NCBI GenBank assembly: GCA_006535965.1 | Contig: QEAR01000050.1 | Coordinates: 81,751 to 145,750, forward strand | Source of the DNA: Spizellomyces sp. 'palustris' | Taxonomy: Eukaryota; Chytridiomycota; Chytridiomycetes; Spizellomycetales; Spizellomycetaceae | Length of the DNA stretch: 64,000 nt | Direction: 5' to 3' | Shown: positions 1 through 12,505 of the stretch, piece by piece | Position numbering within the stretch: the stretch's first letter is position 1 | How the letters are laid out: every line of letters starts with the position of its first letter | Notes under the pieces: model-generated | Databases searched by the model: none | Told to the model about the DNA's origin: nothing | Seen by the model: only the letters and a program-made list of their open reading frames with translations | Translations under genes and position numbers: made by a program

Positions 1-1131
1 CATTTGCCGAGCTTATATCTAACCCACGTTCCTCGGCAATATGAGGGTTATTGACGGGGCCCTGCGGTGAAAGATTGTAAGCTGCGGTGATATGGACCAC
101 ACTGAAAGTAGCTGTCGTGCTTACCCTTTCGATTTCCCGTGCCAATCGAATCGCCTCAGCCTCACGGCGCTTAAAATTGGGATCGGACTTGTCTACAGTC
201 GTAGTGTACAGATGCTCATCAAAGTCCGTTGTGACACCGAAAAGCTTCTCATTTGTGGCAAACTGATCCCACTCCACAGCATGACTAACTTCGTCCTCAA
301 GTCCGATTGCTGCGTCCGCCCCGGTATCCGGAGCCCACTTCTGAAGCTGTCTCTCCTTGACAAGCCCCGAATGTCCACTGATCGTAGTATCTGTCTGGAC
401 TGTCAAGAATGGAATAAATCAGAACTAACTTCATGGAACCCGATCCAGACAACAATCAAAAGTACCTTCTCGCTCTCCGGAAGCTTTCTGAGTAATCGAC
501 AGATCCAACGGCCGGGCACTGATACTACACACGTCTTTGGGCATAATGATCAGGTTTTTTATGGTGACACCCTCGGAGCCATCCGACGTTTTCTTGGTTG
601 CCATCTTGAGTAAGACGCCCAAATCTTTACTCGTGGGCGATGCGCTATAAATGCCTTCATATACGGTCCCATTGCGAACCTTGACCTCAACTTTCGTGCC
701 CTGCATTGGGATGGAAGAGGTTTAGCGCATCTTGACCCATACTGTCTCATGTAATGTTGCATACAATCATGTTGGCTAGGATGAACAAAAGCCTGGCATG
801 TTGAATTTCAGCAGATGATTCGGACACCGTGTTGTCCTTTGGGAGTGGACGGTCGCGAGATGCTTGGACGTGGCCCATCTGCCCAGATGGAGGTCCCCAT
901 TTGCTCTTGCCGCCCCTACTCAATAACGAATAACAAGCATGTTGTCAGCGAAGACCGCCAAATTAGCTTGTTTTTAAACCTCGTCGTAGCCACTTGCCTG
1001 CTATACTGTTGTGAACCTCCGTGATGAACATCCGCGAATTCACGGCTGCCGTGGAAATCTTTACGAGTCCCTCCACCCCTGGGTCTTCCCCCGCTTCCTC
1101 CGCCAGCCCCCGTGGAGGCTTTCCTGTTCAT
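1..1131 (-). CDS. ATXN2/PBP1: Ataxin-2 homologue (Pbp1-like), 5' part; runs off the left edge
   Basis: Ataxin-2 family proteins bind mRNA and poly(A)-binding protein and work in stress granules and translation control. Four exons join in phase: 998-1131, 765-915, 466-700 and 1-399. The ATG at 1131 opens a Gly/Arg-rich stretch (MNRKASTGAGGGSGGR). The segment LLFILANMI is spliced to GTKVEVKVRNGTVYEGIYS, the Sm-like fold of ataxin-2. The exon at 1-399 encodes the LsmAD domain (GLEDEVSHAVEWDQFATNEK, FGVTTDFDEHLYTT) and stays open to the window edge, so the PAM2 and C-terminal parts lie outside. The first intron (916-997) fits phase only with a GC donor (G|GCAAGT). Divergent from the AcpS gene at 1502. 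An in-frame GTG at 1155 is not needed as a start. Confidence 0.93.
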
Positions 1132-1501
1132 ATTGAAGACGCTTGAGGAGAGCACGATTGCAAACAGGTAGAGAAAGTTTTAACCAGGGATGCTGTTGTT
1201 GGAGACGTGTTAACCAACAATGACAAATTGCCTCCAATTCAACCTTGCACCTTTGGAAGAGAGCAATAAAAGATACAGAGAACCGTGTGCGAACAAGGCG
1301 TGCAAAGGCGGGTGGGATTGTCACGAAATCAGCTCAAAGGCGCGGGGATGAAACAACAAGGCTTCACAAATGGGTAATGTTGGTTGGTTGGGGGTGGTGA
1401 GTCTCACAGCGTAACGTTTGGGCGATCACTAGGGCACGTGTCGCGTCCTGGAGACCCCTTCATGAAAGGGCCTTTCACCTTTCCATCCCTTTTAGATCGC
1501 A
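1132..1501. promoter_or_regulatory. Divergent intergenic region, ataxin-2 / AcpS
   Basis: These 370 bp separate two start codons and must hold both promoters. A CACGTG hexamer lies at 1435-1440, about 60 bp from the AcpS ATG. No other convincing element or gene was seen. Confidence 0.5.
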
Positions 1502-2139
1502 ATGCCGATTATTGGAATTGGAGTGGACACTTGCCATCTACCACACCTGCACTCGCTCCTGACGCGACATTCTCCCTGGCGGCTAGTTCGCCGTATCTTC
1601 ACAGTTCGAGAACGAGAATTATTCGAGCAGAACTTTGGCGCACTCGATTTACACAGACCCTTGCCGAAATATCCTGACTCTGACGGAGGGGCACATTGGA
1701 ACCGCATACCGCCCCCACAAAGAAGACTCCTGTCATATTTGGGTGGCAGGTGAGCAAAGAGATTTCGCAAGACCAAAAGTGTCCCTCTCTTACCATTGAA
1801 CACTCTGGTAGATGGGCGGCAAAAGAGGCCGCGTTCAAAGCCCTGTATCCTACCTATCATTTGCAATTCCGTGATGTTTCTATCCTTAAAGAACAAGGTT
1901 CGCATATCGATAATGCGTGTTGATGAGACTCTGCAGTTGTACGCTGACATCACTCAAATTCCGATTTCGATATTGTAGGACCGAAGCCCTGTATTGTCCT
2001 TTCTCCGGACATTGTAAAGACTGCCAATGTATCGGCTAGCCACCTATCATTATCGCACGACGGCGAGATTGCTATGGCATATGTAGTATTTGAACGACTT
2101 TGCGATGAGCAAACCTGTGCCAAGCTCAGGAAAGAATGA
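1502..2139 (+). CDS. PPT2: Holo-[acyl-carrier-protein] synthase, AcpS-type phosphopantetheinyl transferase
   Basis: This small enzyme moves 4'-phosphopantetheine from CoA to a serine of acyl carrier protein. In fungi the small AcpS type (Ppt2) serves the mitochondrial ACP. Three exons join cleanly (1502-1749, 1812-1897, 1979-2139) into 164 residues, close to the usual size. Visible motifs are the N-terminal GIGVDTCHL with the Mg-binding Asp, the central GGRWAAKEAAFKAL with its catalytic Glu/Lys, and the C-terminal LSLSHDGEIAMAYVV. Introns are 62 and 81 nt with GT-AG ends. No clear mitochondrial presequence is seen, since the AcpS core begins at residue 1, so the compartment is inferred. The gene is head-to-head with ataxin-2 and tail-to-tail with the SMPD4 homologue. 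Confidence 0.93.
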
Positions 2140-2933
2140 ACGCGTGCGAACAAATCGCGCTTTTGCTTCATACCAAGGCTGTAATGCCTCAAACCCGGTT
2201 GCCAGTACAAGCGCACAGTCAGCAAAGCCTATGGGCCCATTTATGGACGGCACGGTCAAGTGATGTCATCGGCTACCGGTTCGCAGCTAAGGGAGAAAAC
2301 CTTCGACCGGTAAACAGTAGATAAATGATGTTCTGGGAGCAAGCGCCGAGCCAACGAGTATGTTCCAGAGCCTATAGAACTCTGCGGGGCGATCTCGTTG
2401 TGGGTCGTTGTGACTCGACGGACAGCGGATAGCGGATGCCTTTGAGCCCGGGGAATGCCTTGCCAATATCAACACTCCATGCTCGAGTCTTCTCGGTTGA
2501 AAGAGAGACCAGGACTTTCTGCCGCACAACATACATGAAATGTTTCAACTAGCAGCTTTTGACCTATGGCGAGGTCCATCCCCGATTTCACGACGTGTCT
2601 GCGGTCGTTGTGTTCGGTAGGGCTAGAATACTAATATGACGGGTGTGAGTGGGCTGTTCTGTACCGGGAAAGTGGCCAACGACCCGTATTGGCTTTGTTC
2701 ACATTTCCTGCAGACATCCAACTCTCTGAACATTGTATACACCGCATGAAATGAGAACTAAAATGTAGTCGATAATATATATCATGTAAATTACATCCAG
2801 TGGCTGTGTATATTTGCAATACGATATATGGCAAGCTTACAGCTAATTCCATTGATATCCGAGTTTCATCTGTCAAATGCTCGCCACAGACACTCACTCT
2901 GTCCCCAGCTAATTTGCGAGCGACGCAAAGTCT
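2140..2933. other. Convergent intergenic region, AcpS / SMPD4
   Basis: This 794-bp gap lies between the stop codons of two converging genes. It should contain both 3' UTRs. No family-like reading frame, RNA gene or repeat was recognised; the short ORFs here look random. Confidence 0.4.
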
Positions 2934-5900
2934 TCACCATCCGTATCTACTCCATATGACCAGGATCGTCTTCCATATTACTATGATTCCAGTAAGCAGT
3001 ATCGGCGGAATAGATACGTTCTTCCATCCCAAGGTGCTACCCAAGAGGAACATCACAACAGTCAGTGCCAGCACAAATGCCAAGTTGCGCCACACCGCGA
3101 AACATCTGAGCCATTCGAAGCTGGGCAAATCTGGAAGCCCAGGATTCCGTCTTTGCAGAATAGCGTACTAATTCGGTATTGTAACGTCAGTTGACCCGGC
3201 AGCAAACACCATACTTTTGCAGATGATGCTAACCTGCTTATCAAGGTAATGCGCCAACGAGGTCCAGAACCATACCAATAAGGAGCTCTCATATGTTTTC
3301 ACCATTTTGCCTACACTCTCATCGGCAAAAATGGGAATATTATCCTTGCTACTCATACGAAGGCCTGCTTTCAACTATTTTTGGGGCAAAGGGTGTGATT
3401 AATATTTCAGGGTGAGCTACAAGTAGGAACATGGTTGCACCTGGTCTCGACCTCTACTCGTCAAAACTACAACTCCGTCGCTCCGAACCCTTTCTTCCGG
3501 TGCAAGTACACCAGGTGCCACGCTCTTGAATACCACTTCCTCATGGCCAAGAAGCTCCTGGTCAGAAGCGGACGTCCGACGCGACGAGGGTGGTGATGCA
3601 CCAACTGTGCTTTGGCCAGTTGTCTTCCTGACAGGCTCAGGCACTTGTAGCTGTCCACTCCAAATTGCCACCGCTGCGTTGATCGTCGTCTCCAACCGAG
3701 TAATATTTTCCCGTGCCGTCTCCTGATTTGCAGTGGTGATATTCTGCCGTGGTCTAAGTCGATCGTCATCTCGCGCAAGGAATACAGACATATCGAGCCA
3801 GCCATTGGCTGTTCGGCCAGTAGTTGGCCCTGCACCTTTGTCTCCTTCCAGGTATATTTTCAGTCGTTCTCTACTATCAACGAGATTCCTAAGGAGTCCC
3901 GTCGCCTGCAGTCAACGCGTCAAAAAACGGCATCGCAACAATGTCTTATCACAATACTCACGCTTTCCATCCCTAGATCTTTTTGTTCCGTACTGCGAGC
4001 CGATTGGCCCCGGTCTGGGGTGAATACTGGGTAATCGTATTTTTCACCGATCTGCAGCATTTTTGACCGAAAATCGTACATTCTACTCAACGAACCGTGG
4101 CCCGCGTTGGAGTGCGGCTCGTTCGGGTCCGAATTACCACCTGATCTAGAACGCAGTCTTCCATCTGATTCGTTCAAGGAAAATATGGAAGACTCAATCG
4201 CACGAAGTGACTGAATCAGCATGTCATCATTGAAGGCTGCGAACACCTTCTCCACAGCATTCAAATAGTTCTTGTTGAAGGTTTTCGTTCCAGCAACAGA
4301 GCTCACAGGTCGTACGGAGGAGTATACATCAAAACTCTTTGCACGGTTCAGGAATCGTCCGAAAAGAACGGTGTAAAACATAAAGTTGTCTTGAATGAAA
4401 GGTGCCCTGACGCAAATGTCAGACAGTCAACAGAAAGCAAGCAAGACTTATAAGCGAGGGCAGTTCCCACCAGTTGTTCGAGTACTTTGCATCTGGAGAC
4501 GAACGCTTCCAGGGTGTCACATACGTTAACCAGACATCAATAATCTTTCATGGTAAGGAATCAGTAAATTTTACACCCGAAAAGTGCCAGATTGCCAGAT
4601 GTCATTACCATTGAGATGCTGTCATCTCGAGGCCAGTAATCAAAAGCCAATCGCAAGAACCAGTAAAAGTTAGGCTGGAAGATTTGATATGCTCGCCTGT
4701 TTCAAAGCAGGATCAGTACGAAAAATCGGCTCAAATTGCATGGGAATGGCATCTACATACACCCTCGCCGTAAGTAGTTCAGAAGCCAGGTAATCCTGGT
4801 CCCTGTCGGAGGTGCCTCGAAAGATTCGATAGAAGTCGGCAGACACTATCTGATTGATGAGCTGATCTATGCACACCATTTGTGTTTCGGTGGGCTTCAC
4901 ATAATTTCTAGTCTGGATCCCAGGGACGGACGGTGAGGGGTCACAGGTTGCTGTTCAATAACGCAAATAGAGAGTCTCACCGGCTGACCCAATTGGACTG
5001 GGCTAGAGAGGACGCCTGCGTCATTCTGACACAACCAGAGTTCAACAAAAGCTCCAATAACGAACTCGGAGGCGAGACGCTTCTGCGACAAATCCAGCTC
5101 CCTATTCCATACGATATCAATGAACTTGGGTCTTATGGACTCTGATTACCAAAGGGCCTGCGTACCGAATGGTAAAGATGTTCAGATTATCATTCTCGCG
5201 CGATGCTATCCGTGGGCTCCCTATTTGGCCTGGCTTTTCGTCAGTCTTCCAAAGATGCTCAACAGTGTGAACAGCGCGCGTAAAACTATCGCGCAGCTGA
5301 TTTAACTCCCGTCCCATCTCTCCCAATGGAGGGCGACTCATCAGTGGATTTCCTCGAGCATCCTGTCTTTTTCGCAGTCCAGACGCATCTGATAGTCCAG
5401 AATATCCATTATATTCCTCTCCATTACCGGAGAGCGGCAAAAAGAAGTCCAGATAAGCTTGAACTAGGTCAAAGAAAACAGGATTTAAAGAAGATGAGGG
5501 CCTATGTCCAGGTGAATCGACCTTCGTATCCCTCTGCCAGTGACCAGCAACAGCTTTAGGTAAATGAATGGAGGATAGGAGTCCATGACTGGGGGTGTTC
5601 GGTTGGAGTTTCGTTTGGTCGTAGGAGGATGGAGAGTCAGATTTTTGCGTCGCACATAAACTAAACATTTAGATTAGTAGTTAGCCACTCCATAAAGTTA
5701 TTCAGCAGAAGAAATTGACTCACGCAAATGAAAAGATGTAGTACTCGAACATATCTGAGGTATGTAATAATGAGGCCAGAGCAGCTGGTGTTCATCGTGA
5801 TCGATAATGTGGAAACTTACTGAACACTATCTCAACTTTACTTGACTGTCCACCTTTTCTTGGGGACCCTACTGTAGGGCTTAAATTGCGCTGTTGAAGG

Positions 5901-6389
5901 AACGGCTGCTGTCGCTGCTGTTCTAAACGAAAGTGGTTTTTATATATTGCTGGCAGCTGAGACCAGTCGGAGTTGCTAATAAGCCGACGAGAGGGGGCCT
6001 GAATTGATATAAAATATCAGCTGTACATTGATCGGTATTCTTGCGTCAAGACAGGTTACCGGAAGCTGATCGAATTTTATCTCGTATATCAGATCACTTT
6101 GGTTAAGTTTGAGTAATGTGCGGAGAAATATGCCACTGGGATGTAGAAAGTGCAAAAAGTCCAAGCGCTCTTGTTCAGGGCGAGGGCGTAGGATATAACA
6201 TGGTTCGGTGCCTCCCCCTGAAAACAGTTTCGCCGTGATTCTTGAGAGAAAGCGATGCAACGGCTTTGCACGTGTAGAGTCCGGATTGTCTTTCAGCCAA
6301 GCTTCGACCCCTTTAACAGCGACAAAAAAAGAAGGCAGGTCCGTGGCAGCGACTAATCGTGCGAGGGGATGATTTGGAGTGGCTTCCAT
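2934..6389 (-). CDS. SMPD4: Sphingomyelin phosphodiesterase 4 (neutral sphingomyelinase 3) family protein
   Basis: In animals SMPD4 is an ER/nuclear-envelope, tail-anchored protein reported as a neutral sphingomyelinase and linked to nuclear pores. The homology runs the whole length. Landmarks are LHPSGIFLRTLLKL near the N-terminus, MFEYYIFSFA (compare FEYYIFFFA), SEFVIGAFVELWL, PNFYWFLRLAFDYWP, DVWLTYVTPW, FMFYTVLFGRFLNRA and KYDYPVFTPDRG. The C-terminus has two membrane segments (LAFVLALTVVMFLLGSTLGW, then IPPILLTGIIVIWKTILVIW). There are ten or more exons. The first ones join in phase: 6027-6389, 5821-5956, 5724-5754, 5166-5660 and 4981-5101. The edges near 4675-4760 have alternatives, the best intron there running GTATGT to ACAG. 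A variable Ser/Pro-rich linker lies around 5350-5640. The start MEATPNHP at 6389 is the best ATG; a short upstream extension is possible. Catalytic activity is not shown by the sequence. Confidence 0.87.
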
Positions 6390-6800
6390 TGTAGGGAAGA
6401 TTGTCGAAAGGAGTCTGCAAGATCGCGAGCCATTCCTTTCAGATTTCTTGCTGGGCGTTTGCGTAAACCGTGCAATGGTTGGATCCGGTTAGATCGGAAA
6501 TGAAGTGACATTCTGGTCGGCATCTCGCAAAATGCCTTGTGCTCTGTGCGCATGGCGGGAAGGGAGGAAGCCAAGCGTGAAGGCGAAAAAGCCAGCGAGA
6601 AGCAGTTTGAAAAAATCATTGGAAAATGGAATGTCAGTGCTGTACATGGGCATTCATCGTTTAAAACTCATGTGGTTTTCCCAATATACTTGCGATAAAT
6701 CAGCGCGTTGCGTTTCATATTTTCACCTTGTGTAAAGCAACGCACTCAACTGGGTGCCATTTGGACCGCTTCACGCTACTGCAGAGAATTGACCAGCACG
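6390..6800. promoter_or_regulatory. Divergent intergenic region, SMPD4 / HOOK
   Basis: These 411 bp lie between two start codons and should hold both promoters and leaders. The minus-strand ORF running through 6353-6619 has no family resemblance and overlaps the SMPD4 start in another frame, so it is not called. No distinct motif was recognised. Confidence 0.4.
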
Positions 6801-9800
6801 ATGGCCGCCGCCGTAATTGTAGATACCGACTGTCTTGCAGATGCCGTGGTCGAGTGGGTGAACACTTTTGATTCCATATCCCGTCCTTGTCGAAGCCTCA
6901 AAGACCTTGCTGATGCGGTGCTGTTGACCGACATTCTATCACAAATGTGAGTAGTACGTCTTGTACGGTCGGGACTCTGCCATGGTCTCGTAAAGTACTC
7001 TACACGGCTGTCGCCCAAAACCCAGTTATACTATGTCCAGTCGCCATGAGTAGAGCCCAGGCTGCGATCCACTGTTGCTAACGGCAAACGGTGGGATGAA
7101 GGAATCCAACAGTACTGAGTGACTTTTTCAATGTCGGACAGTGATCCCCAATGGTTCAAGGCTGCCCGTGCTGCCGAGTATGGCGACAACTGGGTACTAC
7201 GATTTAATGGTCTCAAGAAGCTTCACAAGCTTTTGATGGGTTACTATGAGGAAGTCTTGGGCCAAAATTCTGCAGGTTTGGAAACGCCAAATCTGACGGC
7301 AATCGCTCGGGATGCGGATATCCTTGAACTTCTCAAGCTTGCCCAACTGGTCATCGCGCTCGCTGTACAGTGCGAAAACAATCAACGATATGTAATGAAG
7401 ATCCAGTCGCTTTCCCAAGACTCTCAGCATGCATTGATGCTTTCAATCGAGACGGTGCGTCTTGCTCAACGTGCGCTTACCAAAGTATGAGGTTTGACCA
7501 CAGATGCAGGTGATGGCGCGACTGGCGAACACCACAGGACCGACTCAAATATCACATTCTACAATGTGAGCGTTGAGTCTCCAATATCACTCTGGAAACA
7601 TATTTATCTAATTGCAATTGGAATTATACAGTGACGCGGATATGGAAGGATCGATCACTGCTGCCTTAATGGCCGAGAAGTTAGAACTGGAAAAGGCAAA
7701 TAACTTTCTGTCTGAGGAGATGGAGGACCTTCGAACAGAATATGTAGGGGAACATGACATTCACACTCCGATCCCTCCTTGTACTGAAATGAAAATAAAA
7801 GGAGAGAGTGCTGGAAGGACGGAAGGAGCTTCAACACAAGATCAATGATATGGAAAAAAGCTTGTCCCAGTTGACTGAAGCAGGCCAGGTGGACTTCATC
7901 CTCCGGACCGAGATCGATAACTTGAAGGCAGACCTGTAGGTTACCTCGAATATAAGGAACAATACACAACTTAGCCTCTTGCTAATTGCACTTGCTTCCA
8001 TAGAGTTAAAAGTGAGAATCGGCGTGTGGAACTTGAAAATCTTTTGGAAAAGCAGACTGCCGTTATTGCAGATATGACTCGCAAAGTAAGTGCTGTGCCG
8101 GGTGATACGTGAAGTCGATGCTTTGCCTGAGCGATGCACAGGTGGAAGAAACCTCCAGGAAAGCGGAAGAAGTCGATCGTTTGAAAGATGCCCTTGACGA
8201 ATTTCGGCACGTAGCTGACAAGCTCCAGAAGTCAGAAGCCATCATAGACAAATATAAAAAACGATTCGAGGAAGTCACCGACTTGCGTAGACAGCTCAAG
8301 GTTCAGGCCGTTTCTTGGTGTTCGTGTCGATACCGGAACTGACGTATCCATGCTTAGTTGGCTGAGGAGCAGAATCAACAGCATGCCTTGCGCAATGCAC
8401 AGCTGGAGGAGGAATTCCGCAAGGTGGCCGGTATCAAGCCCTTGGTGGATACACTGAAGAATCAGATTAGTGCCTCTGAAACAAAGAACAGCTCGTTACA
8501 AGTTGAGGCATCAACGCTAGCGTTTCAGCTGACGGAAGCCCGTTCGAAGCTCGAGAGATATGATTTAGAAAAGAGAAGTGATCAGGAACTCATTCAAATT
8601 TTGGAGGATCGCCTGAGGGACATGGAACATCACAGTAAGCGCGGCTTATATCTAGAAACCTCGTGTCCTTACTAATTGAAGAATCTATCCTATCTTGTCG
8701 TGTTAGCTTCAGGAAACCCTCCTCTGGATCGCGAAATATCTGAAGCAGGAGGCGGGGCTGAAGCCGCAGTGTAAGTGCCCTAAAAGCGTCCCAAATCTCT
8801 GCGCATTCCTAAAACTTTTCGGCTACAGTGCCATAAAGATGGGTCAGTTGGAGAGGGAAGTGGAGCGCTTGCGCGCTGACAATGCTTCTGCACATGCTAT
8901 TGGTGCAAAGGTTATTTTACTCGAAAATCTCCTTGAAGATGCCAATCGCTTAAAGGCTAAATTTGAGGAGGTGAGTGCTACTGGACTGGTCACATCTATA
9001 TCCATTTGTTGCAGAATGTCACTGAGCATCGAGCTATTAGGATTATCGAGTTGCACATGAAAAAAATATTGCATTTGAGAAGGAACTGCAACAGCTGCGT
9101 TCATCTTCGGACAGGTGAGTTCCAGTCCAACAAGTGGATGACCTCCTTTACCAACATACGCGTATTGCAGTCGTGTTGATTCGGCCACCGCAATGAATAG
9201 CGAAAGGCAGCGTGCATCGGTAGACAGTGCGGCTGCGGCCAATGCTGAACCATTGCGAAAGCAGGTCAAACAGCTGACCGAGCAACTCCGACAGTCCATG
9301 GGACAGATTAACAAAATGGCCTATGAGAGAGATAAGATTAACCATGATCTAATGGACGCAAAAAGTACTCTATCGCAACAAGAGCGGATGATAAAGTACG
9401 TAACTATTTCAAATGCCCTTTTAATTTTCGCATGCATATTAATCTTACCAACGCGTTAGCGAGTTGCGAAGTGATCTCGCGGCGATGGAGAGCCGCGGCC
9501 AGTCGTCGGACGAATCCGTTCAGAAGATTGCAGCCATCACTAAGCAGGCAGTAGAAGCTCAGCATAAGAACGAGTACCTACATTCTGCCCTCAAGTCAGC
9601 CAAAGAGGTATGTTCAATTTCTTCTACTATTGTTTTAGGATAGCCGTGCTTAGGATGATACGTATGCTTGCTCGTAGCACATTCGTATGCTGGATAACCA
9701 AGTCAAGGAATATGCCGCCATCGTACCCAAGGTATTCTCAAGATTGCTGTTGCGCACTCAGAGAATGTCGCAAGTGCTGATTTATTATATGGGCAGGATG

Positions 9801-10063
9801 ACAACTTTTCAGAGGCGATCGCATCTCTACAATCGACCATTAGCGAATGTCAAGCTGAAGTAGCACGTCAGAAACAAGAATTGGCCGATACTCGTGCCGC
9901 AGCCAAACGAGAGCAAATGCTGATGGCATCGGCGTGGTACAAGACTGCCACCGAACTGCAATTGAAAGCGTCGGCCCGACTAAAGTCGGCGACACCTGAT
10001 AGTCCAAAAAGCTGGCTGGCCAGAGAACGACAAAAGGTGATCAGGGAAACCATACGGAGATAG
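6801..10063 (+). CDS. HOOK: HOOK-family dynein/microtubule cargo adaptor
   Basis: Hook proteins link dynein-dynactin to endosomal cargo; fungal HookA drives early-endosome movement. The first exons (6801-6946, 7142-7454, 7504-7565) join in phase. They encode the N-terminal Hook (calponin-like) domain: DCLADAVVEWVNTF, ADAVLLTDILSQIDPQWF across the first splice, GLKKLHKLLMGYYEEVLG, and ELLKLAQLVIALAVQCENN. The rest is a long heptad-rich coiled coil in many small exons, for example EGSITAALMAEKLELEKANN, DRLKDALDEFRHVADKLQKS and REVERLRADNASAH. The end KSWLARERQKVIRETIRR matches the short tail that follows the coiled coil. The ATG at 6801 has a good context (CACGATGG). The gene is divergent from SMPD4 and convergent with SCD6. 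Edges of the middle exons (7600-9870) are approximate. Confidence 0.9.
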
Positions 10064-10556
10064 ATCATTTCAGTACATATATTACAGTGCAGTTGGTACC
10101 TTTCGCCTTGCGGCCTGAGCTCAAGCAGAGTTTGGGCAACAGTTTTATGTTCAGATTTAAACGAAGAAATTTTGTCTACCAGGGTGACACTTTGACGTCT
10201 TTCGGCACTGACCTACGGAATGATACGTTGCCACCGATTTTGGGCTGATAACAAACAAAATCGGTAATGTCATTATGCGCTGGGGGTGCCCAAAGTCGCT
10301 TGATGTCCTTTCCGCATCATACGGCGTCATGCAACAAGTATAAAAAGAAAATTGTAGCGATAATGCTCACAGAAAGATTTATCACCAGGTTGCTACCAAC
10401 AATCCTGCTCAACATCATAATTCCATTTTTACTTTAACATGCCTTCCCTGCATCCCCGTCCGGCCAATATAAAGCTTTCGTAACAGTCGACTTCGGGGAT
10501 GTCGCAGCGCACAATCCCTCGCCGATTCGCAGTGACAGACACATACACGTCATATT
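10064..10556. other. Convergent intergenic region, HOOK / SCD6
   Basis: This 493-bp gap between converging stop codons should contain two 3' UTRs. No gene, repeat or structured RNA was recognised. Confidence 0.4.
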
Positions 10557-12505
10557 CTATTGGACACGTCCATTCCCGACATGTCCACCATGCACTTGTC
10601 CACCATGCCCTTCTTCGCGGTTTCCATATCCTCCACGGTTGTAATTGGACCGATAGCCACCTCTTTGCCCACCGTTGTAATTGCCACTGTAGCCGCCATA
10701 AGTTCCACGGCCACGACCTCCGCGACGGTATCCACCGTAACCGCCGCGGCGATAACTCCGTCCGCTGTCAACCCCAGTCTGCCCAAAAGTCTCCATGTTA
10801 AGTCGCCGTTCTTCATACTGCCGAGCACGGCGGTTGCCACTAGAATCGCAATATGATCAGACACATAAAGACATATGCATGTAAAAATCTGTGAGTACAC
10901 TTACCGGCCGTCACCATCTGCCCGATCTTTGCTCTCACAAGAGATATTATCAAAAAAGGACGACTTTTGGTAAAAGCCCGCATCCTCATCATCCTCTTCC
11001 TCGGCTTGACTCACACTTGGTTCCGGAGGGGGAATAGCCTCGATAGGCGATGCGTCACCTCCGGTTTTCGTAGCGGCCTCCTGAGCGAGCTCTGTCTTGT
11101 TAAACTTTGCATTTGCGGATTCAAAATCGAAATCCGAATCAGGAACAGGAATTCGAACGTTACGAGGATTCGCAGGATATCCGCGTCGATTATTGCCCCG
11201 GCCTCCTCCCCGGCGATGGCCGCCTTGCAGGAGATGAGCACCAGTACCGGGTAAACGTTGCCCCTCAGAACGAACATCTGTTCCATTAGCGCCTTGATAA
11301 TGACGCTTCTCTTGCATGAGTCCTCCCTCTGAGGCTCCCAATGCGTTTTGCTGCGATTGTTTGGCGTCATGCTCATTCTTTCCAGCAGCAGCACCTACAC
11401 CGGCGCCGACGGGTGCTTCCGCAGCGTCCTGTGATTTATGGATATTGCTGGCTGTAGCTCTCTCCTCCTCATTGCTTTGCTGCGTTGCCTTGACGTCCCT
11501 CTGTGTAGATCTTTCCGGTCTTGCGTCCTGCGCAACCTTCTTTTCCTTTGATTCAGGCGCAGTATGGGACATTGTAGATTCATTCAGATCCAACTTGTCC
11601 AGAGTAGGGACGAGACCGGCTACATCTTGATTGGCCTCACTTTGGGAACCCGGCTGCTGGCTATTGGATGGCAATGCGTTGAGTCCTCGCGGTTGCTGCG
11701 GTGCCGAAAATCCGCCCACCTGCAGGCCAATGAGACGGAGTGTTGGTGTTGAAAGTGATTGCATGACGATGGAAAATATGCACGTACCACCGCTCCAGGA
11801 AATGTCGGCGCTCCACCTTGCTCCGGTCGTCTGTCCCAATAGTATTGAGGAGGTTCGTGCTTCTGCTGAGGATGTGGGTACGGATAGTTCACATTTGGTG
11901 GTCCGCCGTATGGGCCCATTCCTTGCGGCATCATAGGAAAGCCAGGCTGAGATATTTGGCCTCCCATCCCAGAAGGTGGACCGTAACCGGAAAATCCGGG
12001 AGGACCGCCTGGTCCAGGAGGTCCTGGCGGCGGAGGCATATGACTTGGGGGTGGAATCTGGCTTCGCGGGTGCTGCTACACCATTTGTCGTACGTGTTAG
12101 GAGTAAGACAATTTACGTATCAGCATAAGCGCCTTCAACCTCACCCTCACTATAGCCGGATCATTCGGAACCCTCGAGGGCACGGGTGCCTTCGCCGGGG
12201 CATTCATCACATGAAGGTCCTTGACATCTGACCCTCTAAACACGACAAAAGGATAGATTTCGTCGCTAGGAGGCAGTTCCTCGGCTGGGTTGCCCTTCCT
12301 GCCTTCCGTTCCAAAGGAGCGTACTGGATAAGAAACAAGATTTCAAGGTAAGCAACTGTTAATAGTATAGGTATGAGATTCGAGGACACAAACCATTTTC
12401 GAGTGCCACAGTTGACTCCTGCTGGTTGATTTCGGTCAAGATGCCCACATAGCGGATATCCGACTTGGATATCAAGCTGATTTCGGATCCAATGTATGGC
12501 ATCAT
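10557..12505 (-). CDS. SCD6: SCD6/LSM14 (RAP55) translational repressor
   Basis: Scd6/LSM14 proteins bind eIF4G/eIF4E-T and Dhh1, repress translation and promote decapping in P-bodies. All family blocks are present in order: an N-terminal LSM14 domain (YIGSEISLISKSDIRYVGIL, INQQESTVALENV, EIYPFVVFRGSDVKDLHV), a Pro/Gly-rich linker around 11900-12060, the FDF motif (DFDFESANAKFNK), the FFD box (FYQKSSFFDNIS), the TFG box (RRLNMETFGQTG) and an RGG-rich tail (10557-10790). The FFD-to-TFG splice restores the frame (ADGDGR joined to GNRRARQYEERR). Two adjacent ATGs open the frame (12505 and 12502). The gene is divergent from CIBAR. Internal edges around 11780-12450 are approximate. Confidence 0.93.

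Noticed and set aside
1132-1155. GTG start extending ataxin-2 by eight residues
   Set aside because: A normal ATG at 1131 gives a good family-like start, so a non-ATG start is not needed.
1435-1440. Single CACGTG sites in the ataxin-2/AcpS and SCD6/CIBAR gaps
   Set aside because: About 16 copies of this hexamer are expected by chance in 64 kb, so single sites are not evidence of regulation.
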